From Massilia sp. BJB1822 (GTDB lineage Bacteria > Pseudomonadota > Gammaproteobacteria > Burkholderiales > Burkholderiaceae_D): DNA of 64,000 bases. The position numbers and the translations under genes are program-made. Below are positions 40,104 through 48,355 of the stretch, one piece after another. The stretch covers positions 21,283 to 85,282 of the forward strand of contig NZ_JABWEB010000020.1 of NCBI RefSeq assembly GCF_013369485.1, read 5' to 3'. The notes under the pieces were generated by a model, which worked only from the letters and a program-made list of their open reading frames with translations, searched no databases and was not told where the DNA came from. Every line of letters starts with the position of its first letter. Within the stretch, counting starts at the first letter, position 1.

Positions 40104-41711
40104 ATGAGCACGAGCACACTCGATCACGCCCACGATCACGCCCATGGCCACGATCACGATCATGCACACGACCATCCGACCGGCCTGAAACGCTGGCTGT
40201 TTGCGACCAACCACAAAGACATCGGCACCCTGTACCTGTGGTTCTCCTTCATCATGCTGCTGTCCGGCGGCGTGCTGGCGCTGATGATCCGCACCGAGCT
40301 GTTCAAGCCGGGCCTGCAGTTCTTCCAGCCTGAGTTCTTCAACCAGCTGACCACCATGCACGGCCTGGTGATGGTGTTCGGCGCCATCATGCCGGCCTTC
40401 GTCGGCTACGCCAACTGGATGATCCCGCTGCAGGTGGGCGCCTCCGACATGGCCTTCGCCCGCATGAACAACTTCTCGTTCTGGCTGCTGCCGCCGGCGG
40501 CGCTGCTGCTGGCAGGTTCCTTCTTCGTGCCGGGCGGCGCCACCGCCGCCGGCTGGACCCTGTACGCGCCGCTGTCGACCCAGATGGGCATCGGCATGGA
40601 CATGGGCATTTTCGCCATGCACATCATGGGCGCGTCCTCGATCATGGGTTCGATCAACATCATCGTCACCATCCTGAACATGCGCGCGCCCGGCATGACC
40701 CTGATGAAGATGCCGATGTTCTGCTGGACCTGGCTGATCACCGCCTACCTGCTGATCGCCGTGATGCCGGTGCTGGCTGGCGCCATCACCATGACCCTGA
40801 CCGACCGCCACTTCGGCACCTCCTTCTTCAACGCCGCCGGCGGCGGCGACCCGGTGATGTACCAGCACATCTTCTGGTTCTTCGGCCACCCCGAGGTCTA
40901 CATCATGATTCTGCCGGCCTTCGGCATCGTCTCGCAGATCATCCCGGCCTTCGCCCGCAAGCCGCTGTTCGGCTACGCTTCGATGGTGTACGCCACCGCG
41001 TCGATCGCGATCCTGTCCTTCATCGTCTGGGCCCACCACATGTTCACCACCGGCATGCCAGTGACCTCCCAGCTGTTCTTCATGTACGCCACCATGCTGA
41101 TCGCGGTGCCGACCGGCGTGAAAGTGTTCAACTGGATCGCCACCATGTGGCGCGGTTCCATGACTTTTGAAACCCCGATGCTGTTCGCCGTGGGCTTCAT
41201 CTTCGTGTTCACCATGGGCGGCTTCACCGGCCTGATTCTGGCCGTGACCCCGATCGACATCCAGCTGCAGGACACCTACTACGTGGTGGCGCACTTCCAC
41301 TACGTGCTGGTGGCCGGCTCGCTGTTCGCCCTGTTCGCCGGCTTCTACTACTGGGGTCCGAAGTGGACCGGCCATATGTACAACGAAACGATGGGCAAGT
41401 TCCACTTCTGGGCCTCGCTGATCACCTTCAACGTGACCTTCTTCCCGATGCACTTCCTGGGTCTGGCCGGCATGCCGCGCCGCTACGCCGACTACCAGGC
41501 GCAGTTCACCGACTTCAACACGATCGCCTCCATCGGCGCCTTCGGTTTCGGCCTGTGCCAGGTGTTCTTCCTGTTCTGCGTGGTGCTGCCATGCATCCGC
41601 GGCGGCAAGAAAGCAGCCGACAAGCCATGGGAAGCCGCCGAAGGCCTGGAATGGACCGTGCCGTCGCCGGCGCCGTTCCACACCTTCGAGGTGCCGCCGG
41701 TCGTGAAGTAA
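40104..41711 (+). CDS. ctaD: Cytochrome c oxidase subunit I
   Basis: 535 residues, twelve membrane helices. It carries heme a, heme a3 and CuB: HPEVYIMILPAFG (Tyr-His crosslink helix), AHHMFTTGM (CuB His pair), VVAHFHYVLVAG (heme ligands), and proton-channel residues in NHKDIG / MVFGAIMPAF. Odd feature: an N-terminal extension before the family start carries about nine His alternating with Asp (DHAHDHAHGHDHDHAHDH), which may bind metal. Follows coxB after 13 bases. Confidence 0.97.
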   Translation: MSTSTLDHAHDHAHGHDHDHAHDHPTGLKRWLFATNHKDIGTLYLWFSFIMLLSGGVLALMIRTELFKPGLQFFQPEFFNQLTTMHGLVMVFGAIMPAFVGYANWMIPLQVGASDMAFARMNNFSFWLLPPAALLLAGSFFVPGGATAAGWTLYAPLSTQMGIGMDMGIFAMHIMGASSIMGSINIIVTILNMRAPGMTLMKMPMFCWTWLITAYLLIAVMPVLAGAITMTLTDRHFGTSFFNAAGGGDPVMYQHIFWFFGHPEVYIMILPAFGIVSQIIPAFARKPLFGYASMVYATASIAILSFIVWAHHMFTTGMPVTSQLFFMYATMLIAVPTGVKVFNWIATMWRGSMTFETPMLFAVGFIFVFTMGGFTGLILAVTPIDIQLQDTYYVVAHFHYVLVAGSLFALFAGFYYWGPKWTGHMYNETMGKFHFWASLITFNVTFFPMHFLGLAGMPRRYADYQAQFTDFNTIASIGAFGFGLCQVFFLFCVVLPCIRGGKKAADKPWEAAEGLEWTVPSPAPFHTFEVPPVVK

Positions 41712-41725
41712 GAGGGGAAAGCAGC

Positions 41726-41836
41726 ATGTCCGACTCGAACAAGCCAAAAAACAATCTGCGGCTGGCCCTGATCCTGGGCTCGATCGCCCTGGTGTTCTTT
41801 ATTTCCGTATTTGCCAAGCGCGCGCTGCTGAGCTGA
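41726..41836 (+). CDS. Small cytochrome oxidase assembly-type membrane protein (36 residues)
   Basis: ATG 41726 with AGAGGGGAA upstream; sequence MSDSNKPKNNLRLALILGS then one membrane helix ending FAKRALLS. A tiny single-pass protein between ctaD and ctaG is usual in Burkholderiales oxidase operons. Its role in assembly is inferred from position. Ends one base before the ctaG start. Confidence 0.8.
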   Translation: MSDSNKPKNNLRLALILGSIALVFFISVFAKRALLS

Positions 41837-41837
41837 T

Positions 41838-42389
41838 ATGAGCGAAGATACCGGCGATTCCAACCGCAAGATGCTGGTCAAGCTGATCGTCATCGCCGTG
41901 ATGATGTTCGGCTTCGGCTATGCGCTGATTCCGGTCTATAAGCATATCTGCGAGGTGCTGGGCATCAATGTGCTGACCCAGCGCGACGGCAGTGTCGACT
42001 TGAGCAAGAATACCCAGGTCGACACCAGCCGTTCCATCACCATCGAGCTGGATAGCAATGTGCAGGGGACGCTGCGCTTCCGTCCCACCAAGAGCAGCAT
42101 CACCGTGCACCCGGGCGAAATGGCCACGGTGGTGTATGAGGTGGTCAACAGCCTGCCGCGCACGGTGCACGCCCAGGCGATTCCGAGCTACGCGCCGCAC
42201 AGCGTCACGCCGCATTTCAAGAAGATGGAATGCTTCTGCTTCAAGCAGCAGACCTTGCAGGCGAACGAGGCGCGGCAGATGCCGGTGGTGTTCTACATCG
42301 ACCCGGCCGTGCCGAAGGAAGTGAAGACGGTCACGCTGTCCTACACTTTCTTCGAAATCGCCGGTCTGGAAAAAACGGCCTCCAATTAA
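41838..42389 (+). CDS. ctaG: Cytochrome c oxidase assembly protein CtaG (Cox11)
   Basis: 183 residues: one N-terminal membrane helix (KLIVIAVMMFGFGYALIPVY) and a periplasmic Ig-like copper-delivery domain with the CFCF copper motif (MECFCFKQQTL) and VVFYIDP near the C-terminus. It delivers copper to the CuB site of CtaD. Note KHICEVLGIN after the helix, a conserved extra Cys. Confidence 0.95.
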   Translation: MSEDTGDSNRKMLVKLIVIAVMMFGFGYALIPVYKHICEVLGINVLTQRDGSVDLSKNTQVDTSRSITIELDSNVQGTLRFRPTKSSITVHPGEMATVVYEVVNSLPRTVHAQAIPSYAPHSVTPHFKKMECFCFKQQTLQANEARQMPVVFYIDPAVPKEVKTVTLSYTFFEIAGLEKTASN

Positions 42390-42401
42390 AGGAAGGCGCG
42401 C

Positions 42402-42614
42402 ATGGATGATTTAAAAGAGAAGCGGCAGCAGGCTTCTTTCATGTATTCGATGAAGGCGGTGGTTTGGTCGTTTTTCGGCCTGCGCCGCAAGAGCGATTTC
42501 GATACGGACTCGGCGAAACTGAACCCGCTCCATATCGTCATCGCTGCCTTGCTGGCCGTCGCCATGTTTATCGGCTTGCTGATCACGGTCGTCAAGCTGG
42601 TCGTTCCAAAATAA
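42402..42614 (+). CDS. DUF2970 membrane protein
   Basis: 70 residues: basic N-terminus, SFMYSMKAVVWSFFGLRRKSDFDTD, then one membrane helix (IVIAALLAVAMFIGLLITVVKL). This small family is found in oxidase operons of betaproteobacteria between ctaG and ctaE; function unknown. AAGGAAGG precedes the start. Confidence 0.85.
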   Translation: MDDLKEKRQQASFMYSMKAVVWSFFGLRRKSDFDTDSAKLNPLHIVIAALLAVAMFIGLLITVVKLVVPK

Positions 42615-42651
42615 CTGTGCAGTTCTCGGAAGCTTTTAAGGGGAGAAGAAA

Positions 42652-43512
42652 ATGAGTTCGAATAACGCCGCGGCGCCGTATTATTTCGTGCCAGGTCCGT
42701 CCCGCTGGCCGATGCTTGGCGGGATGTCGCTGCTGCTGACCATGATCGGCGCATCGGCCTGGGTGAATGACTTAGCCTGGGGCATGTATGCCAATCTGCT
42801 GGGGATTCTGTGCACCCTGGCCGTGCTGTGGTGCTGGTTTGGCGAGGCCATCGGCGAATCCGAAAAAGGCCTGTACTCCAAGCGCATCGACCACTCCTTC
42901 CGCTGGTCCATGGGCTGGTTCATCTTTTCCGAAGTGATGTTCTTCGGCGCCTTCTTCGGCGCCCTGTACTATGCGCGTTCGATCACCATGCCTTGGCTGG
43001 GCGATCTGGATCACAAGATGATCTGGCCCGACTTCGCCGGCCAGTGGGGCGGCACCGGTCCGGCCGGCGTGGTCGAGACCTTCAAGACCATGGGCCCGTT
43101 CCCGATCCCGACCATCAACACCGCGCTGCTGCTGACCTCGGGCCTGACCCTGACCATCTCGCACCACGCGCTGCGCGCCGGCCATCGCGGTTCGACCGCC
43201 TTCTGGCTGGCCGCCACCGTGCTGCTGGGCGCCGTCTTCATGGGCTTCCAGGCTTACGAGTACATCCACGCCTACCATGAGCTGAACCTGAAACTGACCT
43301 CGGGCATCTACGGCTCCACCTTCTTCATGCTGACCGGCTTCCACGGCTTCCACGTGACCATGGGCGCGATCATGCTGTCCGTGGTGCTGGGCCGCGTGCT
43401 GAAGGGCCACTTCACGCCGGACAACCACTTCGCCTTCGAAGGCGCGGCCTGGTACTGGCACTTTGTGGACGTGGTCTGGCTCGGCCTGTACGTCGTCGTG
43501 TACTGGATGTAA
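42652..43512 (+). CDS. ctaE: Cytochrome c oxidase subunit III
   Basis: 286 residues, seven membrane helices. It stabilises the oxidase core and binds lipids. Family sequences: YYFVPGPSRWPMLG, FRWSMGWFIFSEVMFFGAFFGALYYARS, LLLTSGLTLTISHHAL, QAYEYIHAY, STFFMLTGFHGFHVTMGAIML and AWYWHFVDVVWLGLYVVVYW at the end. Terminator follows after about 50 bases. Confidence 0.97.
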   Translation: MSSNNAAAPYYFVPGPSRWPMLGGMSLLLTMIGASAWVNDLAWGMYANLLGILCTLAVLWCWFGEAIGESEKGLYSKRIDHSFRWSMGWFIFSEVMFFGAFFGALYYARSITMPWLGDLDHKMIWPDFAGQWGGTGPAGVVETFKTMGPFPIPTINTALLLTSGLTLTISHHALRAGHRGSTAFWLAATVLLGAVFMGFQAYEYIHAYHELNLKLTSGIYGSTFFMLTGFHGFHVTMGAIMLSVVLGRVLKGHFTPDNHFAFEGAAWYWHFVDVVWLGLYVVVYWM

Positions 43513-43520
43513 GAGGTGGG

Positions 43521-43563
43521 TATAATGCGCGGCAAGTAGCGCGTAGCGAAAGCCGCACATAAT
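43521..43563 (+). other. Possible short transcript between ctaE and its terminator
   Basis: A perfect TATAAT (43521-43526) lies 8 bases after the ctaE stop, with a poor -35; about 35 bases further the terminator begins. A 60-70 base RNA, or simply a 3' UTR, is possible. Confidence 0.2.
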
Positions 43564-43600
43564 AAAAAGCCGCCGCGGTAGTCCGGGCGGCTTTTTCTTT
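43564..43600 (+). terminator. Terminator after ctaE
   Basis: Eleven-base stem AAAAAGCCGCC / GGCGGCTTTTT (43564-43574, 43586-43596) with an eleven-base loop, then CTTT. Symmetric A/T flanks make it bidirectional, serving the convergent DUF2909 gene too. Confidence 0.9.
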
Positions 43601-43621
43601 GCTGCCGGCTTTGCTGCCGGT

Positions 43622-43825
43622 TTACTGGCGGATGCCGGTCGGCTGGATATAGCCCAGTTTATGGGCCAGCAGAAGCAGCAGGAAGAGGGCGATGGAAAAG
43701 CCCACGCGCATGGCCAGCGCGCGCACCGTGCGGTTGCTGCGGCCCTGGTCGCGCATCAGGTAGAAAAAGGCCGACGCCAGGCTGCCGATGATGAGCACAA
43801 AGGCGATGGCAACGATATATTTCAT
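43622..43825 (-). CDS. DUF2909 twin-transmembrane protein
   Basis: 67 residues with two membrane helices (IVAIAFVLIIGSLASAFFYLM and VGFSIALFLLLLLAHKLG) and a basic loop DQGRSNRTVRAL. Belongs to the small family placed opposite to SURF1 in betaproteobacterial oxidase loci. Function unknown. Divergent from surf1, 38 bases apart. Confidence 0.85.
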   Translation of the reverse strand: MKYIVAIAFVLIIGSLASAFFYLMRDQGRSNRTVRALAMRVGFSIALFLLLLLAHKLGYIQPTGIRQ

Positions 43826-43863
43826 GGTCTGTGGAAGATTGGATCAGTCAGGACTTCATTGTA

Positions 43864-44598
43864 ATGCGTATCGCCTTTCGCTTTAAGCTGATTCCCTTCA
43901 TCGCCATGCTGCTGCTGGTGGCGCTCGGCGTGTCGCTGGGCCAGTGGCAGGACCGCCGCGCCGCCGAGAAAAGCGCGCGCGAAGCGAAGCTGGCGGCGGG
44001 CAATGCCGCCGCGCCGCTGAACGTGGGCGCGGTGCCGCTGTCCGCCTCCGAGGCCGAGTTCCGCCGCGTCGCGGTGTCCGGCGAATTCATCGCCGGCTGG
44101 CCGCTCTACCTGGACAACCGTCCTTACAAGGGCCGCGCCGGTTTCTATCTGCTGATGCCCTTGCGCGTGGCCGGTTCCGACATGCATGTGCTGGTGGCGC
44201 GCGGCTGGCTGCCGCGCGATATGGCCGACCGCAGCAAGCTGCCCGACTACGCCACGCCGTCCGGTTCCGTCACCGTGCAGGGCGTGGCGCGCCTGAATCC
44301 CGGCCATGTGATGGAGCTGGGTAGCCAGCCGCCGCTGACGCCGCGCGCCATCGTGCAGAACGCCGATGCCGCCACGGTCGGCGCGGCCAGCGGCCTGCGC
44401 TTCCAGCCCTTCGTGCTGGAGCAGACTTCCCTCGACGCCGGCGAAACGGCGCAGGCGCCCGGCCCGCTGGTGCGCGACTGGCCGGCGCCCGCGCTGGGCG
44501 TGGAAAAACACCGTGGCTATGCCTTCCAGTGGTACGCGCTGGCGGCCATGGCCTTTCTTTTCTTTGTGATTACTGGATTCAGACGTGGAAACAAATAA
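43864..44598 (+). CDS. SURF1-family oxidase assembly protein
   Basis: 244 residues from ATG 43864. N-terminal and C-terminal membrane helices flank a periplasmic loop. Motifs: LGVSLGQWQDRRAAEK, YLDNRPYKGRAGFYLLMPL, VLVARGWLPRD and the C-terminal HRGYAFQWYALAAMAFLFFV. It helps insert heme a into subunit I. Overlaps the next gene by 14 bases. Confidence 0.93.
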   Translation: MRIAFRFKLIPFIAMLLLVALGVSLGQWQDRRAAEKSAREAKLAAGNAAAPLNVGAVPLSASEAEFRRVAVSGEFIAGWPLYLDNRPYKGRAGFYLLMPLRVAGSDMHVLVARGWLPRDMADRSKLPDYATPSGSVTVQGVARLNPGHVMELGSQPPLTPRAIVQNADAATVGAASGLRFQPFVLEQTSLDAGETAQAPGPLVRDWPAPALGVEKHRGYAFQWYALAAMAFLFFVITGFRRGNK

Positions 44599-45187
44599 AG
44601 ACGACAGCCAGCGCAAGCGCACTGGCCGCTGGAAGCTGCTGGCCGTGCTCACCGTGTGCGCGGCGCCGCTGCTGGCTTCCTATTTCACCTATTACGTGAT
44701 CAAGCCGACTTCGCGCAACAACTACGGTGCGCTGATCGATCCGCGCCAGTACCCGATTCCGGCCATGGCCAGCACGGAGCTGGACGGCAAGGCCGCCACG
44801 CTGGACGAGCTGAAAGGCAAGTGGATCATGCTGAAGGTGGGCGGCTCCGACTGCCAGCAAGCTTGCCAGGACCAGCTGTTCGCCATGCGCCAGCTGCGCA
44901 CCATGCAGGGCAAGGAGATGGAACGCATCGAACGCGTCTGGCTGATCACCGACCAGGAGCCGCTGGAAACCATGCTGCTGCGCGTGAACGACGGCACCCG
45001 CATGCTGCGCGCCCCTGCCGACGCCATCGCCAAATGGCTGCCGGTGGAGCAGGGCGGCAAGGCCGATGAGCATATCTATATGATCGACCCGCTCGGCAAT
45101 CTGATGATGCGCTTCCCGAAAAATCCCGACCCATCGAAGATGAAGAAGGATATCGGCAAGCTGCTGAAGGCTTCGGCCATCGGTTAA
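44585..45187 (+). CDS. Thioredoxin-like oxidase-operon membrane protein (GTG start)
   Basis: 200 residues from GTG 44585 inside the end of surf1. One N-terminal membrane helix (LLAVLTVCAAPLLASYFTYYV) and a periplasmic Sco/thioredoxin-like domain (GKWIMLKVGGSDCQQAC, MYMIDPLGNLMMRFP-like end). It keeps a C-x3-C (CQQAC) like Sco proteins but lacks their usual His context. Found between surf1 and ctaA in related operons; assembly or redox role inferred. Confidence 0.8.
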   Translation: METNKDDSQRKRTGRWKLLAVLTVCAAPLLASYFTYYVIKPTSRNNYGALIDPRQYPIPAMASTELDGKAATLDELKGKWIMLKVGGSDCQQACQDQLFAMRQLRTMQGKEMERIERVWLITDQEPLETMLLRVNDGTRMLRAPADAIAKWLPVEQGGKADEHIYMIDPLGNLMMRFPKNPDPSKMKKDIGKLLKASAIG

Positions 45188-45197
45188 GGTAGAACGC

Positions 45198-46328
45198 ATG
45201 CACCACGTCACCCTGGCCCAGATGGCCATCACCGCCCTGATGGTGGCCCTGCTGCCGCTGTCCATGGTGTGGATCTCGAAGGATGTCAGCAAATACCGCA
45301 AGCTGGTCTGGGTCAGCGTCTTCCTGACCTTCGACCTGATCGTGTTCGGCGCCTTCACCCGCCTGACCGATTCCGGCCTGGGCTGCCCGGACTGGCCGGG
45401 CTGCTATGGCCTGGCCAATCCCTTCCTCGCCCATGAGGAAATCCGCGCCGCAGAAAGCCTGATGCCGAACGGCCCCGTGACCATGTTCAAGGCCTGGGTC
45501 GAGATGATTCACCGCTACCTGGCCATGGGCATCGGCGTCCTGATCGTGGCGATGATGGCCGTGGCCTGGCTGCGCTGGCGCGACAGCCGCAAAGGCCTCG
45601 GCGGCTATGGCGCGGGCTTCGCGCCCGGCTATCCCACCCTGCTGTTCTTCTTTATCTGCCTGCAGGGTGCGTTCGGCGCCTGGACCGTGACCCTGAAGCT
45701 GCAGCCGGTGATCGTTACCATCCACCTGCTGCTGGGCATGGGCCTGCTGGCCGTGCTGGCCTGGTTCGGCGCGCGCCAGGACCAGTACGTGGCGCCGCTG
45801 CCGCGCAGCGACGCCCCGGCCACGGCGATCCGCCGCCTGCGCCGGCTGGCCGCCTTGTCGGCCCTAGTGCTGCTGGTGCAGATCGCCCTGGGCGGCTGGG
45901 TGAGCACTAACTACGCCACCCTGGCCTGCAACGAATTCCCGCTGTGCCAGGGCAAGCTGGTGCCGGAGATGGACTTCGAGCACGGCTTCCACCTGTGGCG
46001 CGAGCTGGGCAAGACTGCCGCTGGCCATTACCTGCCATTCTCGGCGCTGACGGCCATCCACTGGGTGCACCGCAACTTCGCCGCCGTGGTGGTGCTGGTG
46101 CTGGGTCTGACCGCCGCCGCGGCCTGGCGCCATGCCGGCCTGCGCGGCCTGGCGCGCGGCATCGTGGCCGTGCTGATTTTGCAGGCGTTTACCGGTTTGG
46201 CAACGATTTACCTGAACTACCCGCTCGCCATCGCCGTGCTGCATAACGCCGGGGCGGCCCTGCTGGTGCTTTTGCTGACCATGTTAAACTACCGGGCTAA
46301 GTTCCAATTCGACACCGCGCTGCGCTGA
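45198..46328 (+). CDS. ctaA: Heme A synthase (Cox15/CtaA)
   Basis: 376 residues, eight predicted membrane helices in two four-helix halves. It oxidises the methyl group of heme O to formyl, giving heme A. Conserved: FGAFTRLTDSGLGCPDWPGCYG, EMIHRYLAMGIG, LGGWVSTNYATLACNEFPLCQG, AIHWVHRNFAAVV and LHNAGAALLV with the heme His residues. The two periplasmic Cys pairs are present. Confidence 0.95.
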   Translation: MHHVTLAQMAITALMVALLPLSMVWISKDVSKYRKLVWVSVFLTFDLIVFGAFTRLTDSGLGCPDWPGCYGLANPFLAHEEIRAAESLMPNGPVTMFKAWVEMIHRYLAMGIGVLIVAMMAVAWLRWRDSRKGLGGYGAGFAPGYPTLLFFFICLQGAFGAWTVTLKLQPVIVTIHLLLGMGLLAVLAWFGARQDQYVAPLPRSDAPATAIRRLRRLAALSALVLLVQIALGGWVSTNYATLACNEFPLCQGKLVPEMDFEHGFHLWRELGKTAAGHYLPFSALTAIHWVHRNFAAVVVLVLGLTAAAAWRHAGLRGLARGIVAVLILQAFTGLATIYLNYPLAIAVLHNAGAALLVLLLTMLNYRAKFQFDTALR

Positions 46329-46358
46329 CCGGCGCGAGTGCCTAGCAAGACACTACTA

Positions 46359-47252
46359 ATGACGACCCACACCGCGACCCATAAACAGAACCACCGCATC
46401 GCCCAATACTGGGCGCTGACCAAGCCGCGAGTCACCCAACTGGCCGTGTTCTGTGCCGTAATCGGCATGTTCCTGGCCACCGATGGCATGCCCGACTGGC
46501 GCGTGGTGGTCGCCGCCACCCTCGGCATCTGGCTGCTGGCTGGCGCCGCCTTCGCCGTCAACTGCCTGGCCGAGCGCGAGATCGACGCGCGCATGGCGCG
46601 CACCGCGCGCCGCCCGCTGGCCACGGGCGAAATCTCGCCCGGCCAGACCATGCTGTTCTCCGCCATCATCGGCGGCGCAGGCATGTGGGTGCTGTATACC
46701 CTGGTCAATCCGCTCACCATGTGGCTGACCTTCGTCACCTTCGTCGGCTATGCCGTGATCTATACGATGATCCTGAAGCCGGCCACGCCGCAGAACATCG
46801 TGATCGGCGGCCTGTCGGGCGCCATGCCGCCGGCCCTGGGCTGGGCAGCCGTCGCCAACGACGTGCCGATGCAAGCCTGGCTGCTGGTGCTGATCATCTT
46901 CATCTGGACCCCGCCGCACTTCTGGGCGCTGGCCATGTACCGGCGCGACGACTACGCGCGCTCCGGCCTGCCGATGCTGCCTGTGACGCACGGCCTGCCG
47001 TTCACCCAATTCCATGTGTGGCTGTACTCGATCGCGCTGGCTGCCACCACCTTGCTGCCTTTCGCCGTCAAGATGAGCGGCTTGATTTACCTGGTCAGTG
47101 CGATCGCCCTCGATACGGTCTTCCTATGGTACGGATGGCGCATTTATCGCCACTACACCGACCTGATCGCCCGCAAGGCGTTCGCCTACTCGATCATCTA
47201 CCTTGCCCTGCTGTTCGGAGCTTTACTGGTAGATCACTACTTCAAGTTCTGA
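46359..47252 (+). CDS. ctaB: Protoheme IX farnesyltransferase (heme O synthase)
   Basis: 297 residues from ATG 46359; a GTG at 46338 could add seven. UbiA-fold membrane prenyltransferase with NCLAEREIDARMARTARRPL (first Asp-rich motif, NxxxERxxDxxM form) and FIWTPPHFWALAMYRRDDYARSGLPMLPV. It adds farnesyl to protoheme for CtaA. Last helix ends ALLVDHYFKF; one base before the Sco gene start. Confidence 0.95.
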   Translation: MTTHTATHKQNHRIAQYWALTKPRVTQLAVFCAVIGMFLATDGMPDWRVVVAATLGIWLLAGAAFAVNCLAEREIDARMARTARRPLATGEISPGQTMLFSAIIGGAGMWVLYTLVNPLTMWLTFVTFVGYAVIYTMILKPATPQNIVIGGLSGAMPPALGWAAVANDVPMQAWLLVLIIFIWTPPHFWALAMYRRDDYARSGLPMLPVTHGLPFTQFHVWLYSIALAATTLLPFAVKMSGLIYLVSAIALDTVFLWYGWRIYRHYTDLIARKAFAYSIIYLALLFGALLVDHYFKF

Positions 47253-47253
47253 T

Positions 47254-47829
47254 ATGAAAAAACTGTTTGCTGCTGCCTGTATGCTGTTGGCCCTGGCCGG
47301 CTGCGCCGAGAAAAAACTCGAATTCACCAATACCGACCTGACCGGCCTGGATTACGCCAAGGGCTTCGCCCTCAACGACCACACCGGCAAGCCGGTCACG
47401 CTGGAGACCTACAAAGGCAAGGTGGTGGTGGTGTTCTTCGGCTTCACCCAATGCCCCGACGTGTGCCCGACCACCATGGCCGAAATGTCCGGCGTGATGA
47501 AGGAACTGGGACCGCAGGCTGACCAGGTGCAAGTGCTGTTCGTCACCCTCGATCCCGAGCGCGACACCAAGGAACTGCTGGCGCAATACGTGCCGACTTT
47601 CGACTCGCGTTTCGTCGGCCTGTATGGCGACCCGGCGCGCATCATGCAGACCGCCAAGGACTTCAAGGTGTTCTACTCCAAGGTGCCGGGCAAGGAGCCG
47701 GGCAGCTACACCATCGACCATACCGCAGGCAGCTATGTGTTCGACAAGAGCGGCAAGATCCGTCTCTTCCTGCGCCATGGCCAAGGTCCGGCTCCGGTGG
47801 TGCACGACCTGAAGCTGCTGCTCTCCTGA
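47254..47829 (+). CDS. Sco1/SenC-family copper chaperone lipoprotein
   Basis: 191 residues with a lipobox LAGC at residue 17, so outward-facing and lipid-anchored. Thioredoxin fold with FFGFTQCPDVCPTTM (copper Cys pair) and the copper-binding His in YTIDHTAGSYVFD. It delivers copper or electrons to the CuA site of CoxB. Last gene of the operon before a terminator. Confidence 0.94.
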   Translation: MKKLFAAACMLLALAGCAEKKLEFTNTDLTGLDYAKGFALNDHTGKPVTLETYKGKVVVVFFGFTQCPDVCPTTMAEMSGVMKELGPQADQVQVLFVTLDPERDTKELLAQYVPTFDSRFVGLYGDPARIMQTAKDFKVFYSKVPGKEPGSYTIDHTAGSYVFDKSGKIRLFLRHGQGPAPVVHDLKLLLS

Positions 47830-47846
47830 GCTGAACGTCGTCCATG

Positions 47847-47878
47847 AAAAATGCCCGCAAAGATCGCGGGCATTTTTT
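47847..47878. terminator. Terminator after oxidase operon
   Basis: Twelve-base stem AAAAATGCCCGC / GCGGGCATTTTT with a seven-base loop and a T run. Shared by the convergent DUF1272 gene. Confidence 0.92.
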
Positions 47879-48186
47879 TATCGCTGCTCGGGCGGCAAGC
47901 CGTTCTGCGCGGCCAGAATGCGCGCATGGTCCTCGAAATTCACTGGACGGTGCTTGACCGTGGTGCTGGCCGGATCGGCGCCTAGATAGTTATTGCCCTT
48001 CCAGTTGCTGGCCGGACGGACGGGACGCGGCACGAAACCGCCGCCGCAGTTGGGGCAGACGTTCGACAGCAGGTTCTCGGCGCAATCGGCGCAGAAAGTG
48101 CATTCGTAAGTACAGATGCGCGCCTCGGTGGAGGCGGGCGGCAGCGCCTTATTGCAGTGTTCACAGCCAGGCCGGAGTTCCAGCAT
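47878..48186 (-). CDS. DUF1272 zinc-ribbon-like protein
   Basis: 102 residues from ATG 48186 (MLELRPGCEHCNKALPP, the family start; GAAGGGAA upstream). Eight Cys as four pairs: CEHC, CTYEC, CAD C and CPNC, typical of a double zinc ribbon. The C-terminal part is longer than the DUF1272 core and includes RPVRPASNW and KHRPVNF. Role unknown. Confidence 0.85.
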   Translation of the reverse strand: MLELRPGCEHCNKALPPASTEARICTYECTFCADCAENLLSNVCPNCGGGFVPRPVRPASNWKGNNYLGADPASTTVKHRPVNFEDHARILAAQNGLPPEQR

Positions 48187-48355
48187 GTCATTCCCTTCGG
48201 GGTGGTGTTGATGGAAGCGCGATCCTAGCATGGCGAATGTACGGAATTATGTCCGCGCTTGCGCACTTCTCAGCTAAGCAGCCCTTAAGATATTACTATG
48301 CTGCAATTGCTGCTTTCCTGATAAGCTTGTAGCCTGCTTAAACACGGGAACCCGC

